From contig OX940872.1 in NCBI GenBank assembly GCA_954871525.1, forward strand, positions 26,569,746-26,633,745: a stretch of DNA of 64,000 nt. The letters run 5' to 3'. Source of the DNA: Parietaria judaica. Taxonomy: Eukaryota > Streptophyta > Magnoliopsida > Rosales > Urticaceae. The notes beneath the pieces are model-generated. The model did no database searches and was not told the origin of the DNA. It saw only the letters and a program-made list of their open reading frames with translations. This document shows, in pieces, positions 61,961-64,000 of this stretch; within the stretch, counting starts at the first letter, position 1; each line of letters begins with the position of its first letter. Made by a program: the position numbers and the translations under genes.

Positions 61961-64000
61961 AATAATTTTGATACATGTAAGTATTTTTATGATAAATATA
62001 TATCCCCTGAACTAAATAATAATGGTTGCAATAAAGGGTCAAGAAGAGACTATTACTAGCCCAGTGGTCCACTAGACATTCCCACATGCATCGTATTAAT
62101 TACATTTTTAAGCTTATCGCTTCTTAAATATATTCAATTAATTAGTGATGAATAATAATTCTTGTACATGTAGGCCGTAACACCTACACATTAATTTTTT
62201 TTAAAAGTAAATAATGTTGGTGATCATATCAAATAATAATGCATCAACACAGGTCTCATTTTCTCTTATTACATTAATTAATTATGAATTCAATGCGTTA
62301 TGTCATTTAATATCCTATTAATATATCAATTTCCCAGCCGCCTATTGCCTCTTAACAACATTCATCAATTTATCCCATTAATTATAATATTCAGTGCGTT
62401 ACTTTGAAGTTTAAATTTAAACAAACTTAGTTTAGCAATCCGTCCCGTATTAAAAGTGTTAATATAATTTACATGACTTAATTAACCACTATATATATAT
62501 ATATTATATACAATAGGAATTTATGAGAGACAAAATTATATGTAAGAAACATTAAGAACACTTTTATTCAACATGTGCTAGAAGGATAATCTTCAAATTG
62601 CTATTAAATTTGAAAATGATAATTAAAAGTCTATTTCTATAAAAACAAAATCCCACTATTTTTCAATGAGATAAGATAGCATAAAACTCCAAGCTATCCT
62701 TGTTAAACCTGGACATCACTAGCATTCTTTTCCTTTTGTTCTCTCACTATCTGAAATTATGAAAATCACATATTTAATTTTCTAAGTTTTTCTTTCTAGC
62801 TATGAGCCTATGACCCTGTCATCAATATTCAAAAGAATTTATAACTTTTCTTTTTCCTTTTCATAGATTGATAATATGAAGGAATCTCCCAATATGTCGG
62901 GATAATTAGTTGCGGAATTTGAATTAAATTCATATCGTTTTACAATAATCAACGTAGGAGCGTTACCTCTTAAAATTTTACAATTATTTGCATTTTTTTT
63001 CTCTTCATATTATCAATAAACCAGCAATATTTTATAAAATCTATGAAGGATTCATTTTTTTTAAATATATTTTATCATCTATTTCACTGGCGCGGAACTA
63101 CTCTATATAGTAATTTTATAAAGGGTTTATCAATAAAATACTTATTTTGCATAATATTTTAAAAAAAATTGTTAATTTCAATACACATAATAGGTTTTTT
63201 TTTTTAATCTAGCTAAATAGGTATTTCTTATAATTTTCTTTTAAATATAAACTCAATGAAATTACTCGAAATTAGTGAAGATTTCTAACAATATCAATGT
63301 GGCTATTATTTAATATGGTATGAACAAATATCGGGTCTTTATTCTCTTCCACTCGATCGTTCAAAATCAAATTCTGTTATAGTGTGGCAGTATACCTATC
63401 GCACAAACAAACACAATTCAAAGTGGAATTAATATTAACTATTTTACATATATAATTTGGTAGACGACTTGTTATATCATATATTTATTTAAATGATCAA
63501 AATATGTTAAAAATGACAATATAACAACCATGCATTATATTTTATCGACACATGTTCAGTTATAACATCCTAGTTGGTATTAAATTGACATAATGTGATT
63601 TATAAGTTAATGATGACAATACAGTTTACTTATAGTTGTCTCATGTCAAAATACTTGGCTATTAATTAACGGGAAAAATGCACTAATCCAATAATAATAA
63701 AATAAAACAGATATTAACTGAGTTGGACTTCGGTTTTGTTTTTTCGCCTACCACTGCCTACCATTAATATCAAATAATTACATAAAAAAAAATTAAAAAA
63801 AATCAAGTCAAGTTATAATTAAGTGAAGGTTGGCTTTTCATAATCATGAATAAAATTGATGGAACGTGCACTTTATCTCATGTTTCATGCAATCTCTTAA
63901 TTGAAAACGATACTACAAGTATTTATTTTTTTTCTAATTCTTCATGATTGCTAGAGATAAGTCAATTAGAGTAATTAACAATTATATTGACTAAATATAT
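61961..64000. other. AT-rich intergenic DNA to the right edge
   Basis: About 2 kb without a gene, transposon end or notable repeat that I can support. Confidence 0.5.

Noticed and set aside
1..64000. CRISPR arrays, bacterial operons, tRNA or rRNA genes.
   Set aside because: No regular repeat-spacer pattern; tRNA-like boxes occur only in the two SINEs; the gene structure is eukaryotic.

Overview
The window is nuclear DNA of a flowering plant, most likely a eudicot. It has spliced genes with GT/AG introns, an AT-rich background full of TA and AAT microsatellites, and plant transposon families (non-autonomous Helitrons, Emigrant-like pogo MITEs, tRNA-derived SINEs, solo LTRs). I cannot name the species. 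Five protein-coding genes are well supported. They share no operon or pathway; the window is gene islands separated by transposon-rich intergenic DNA.

Left part (1-16.7 kb): the 3' ten exons of a class 3, diacylglycerol-lipase-like lipase (+, 237-4593, cut by the left edge), with a hAT-type MITE in one intron. It is followed by a possible decayed membrane-protein locus on the minus strand (4.8-5.2 kb), a repeated promoter-like module interrupted by a solo LTR with a perfect target-site duplication (TSD), and an intronless berberine-bridge-enzyme-like oxidase (+, 9176-10789). Just past the oxidase lies an 82-bp near-identical copy of a lipase exon/intron junction. 11.5-16.7 kb is AT-rich and holds a diverged tandem repeat and a SINE.

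Middle (16.7-44.6 kb): a second solo LTR of the same family (16761-17396), a 3.56-kb Helitron (17505-21060), several Emigrant-like MITEs, two long-hairpin elements (27705-28160 and 35636-36273), and a class I phospholipase A1 gene (-, 29872-31263). A second, 5.04-kb Helitron (39548-44588) carries a frameshifted first-exon fragment of a SKP1-like gene. This Helitron ends only 276 bp before the start codon of the next gene.

Right part (44.6-64 kb): a ten-exon aspartic protease with a predicted signal peptide and GPI-type tail (+, 44865-49432), a 9-bp-TSD hairpin MITE, and a five-exon PP2C phosphatase with an N-myristoylation-type start (-, 50967-53178). Then come repeats, a pair of related segments of unknown origin (56.76-57.40 and 59.16-59.47 kb), a third copy of the first LTR family, a second SINE copy, and a 1.83-kb solo LTR (60125-61955) with GC-rich tandem repeats. 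The final 2 kb shows nothing recognisable.

I found no clearly new biochemical system. The most informative signals are structural: precise transposon boundaries and TSDs, a Helitron gene capture, a Helitron docked at a protease promoter, a recent lipase-exon duplication, and an Asn where the lipase family usually has its catalytic Asp.
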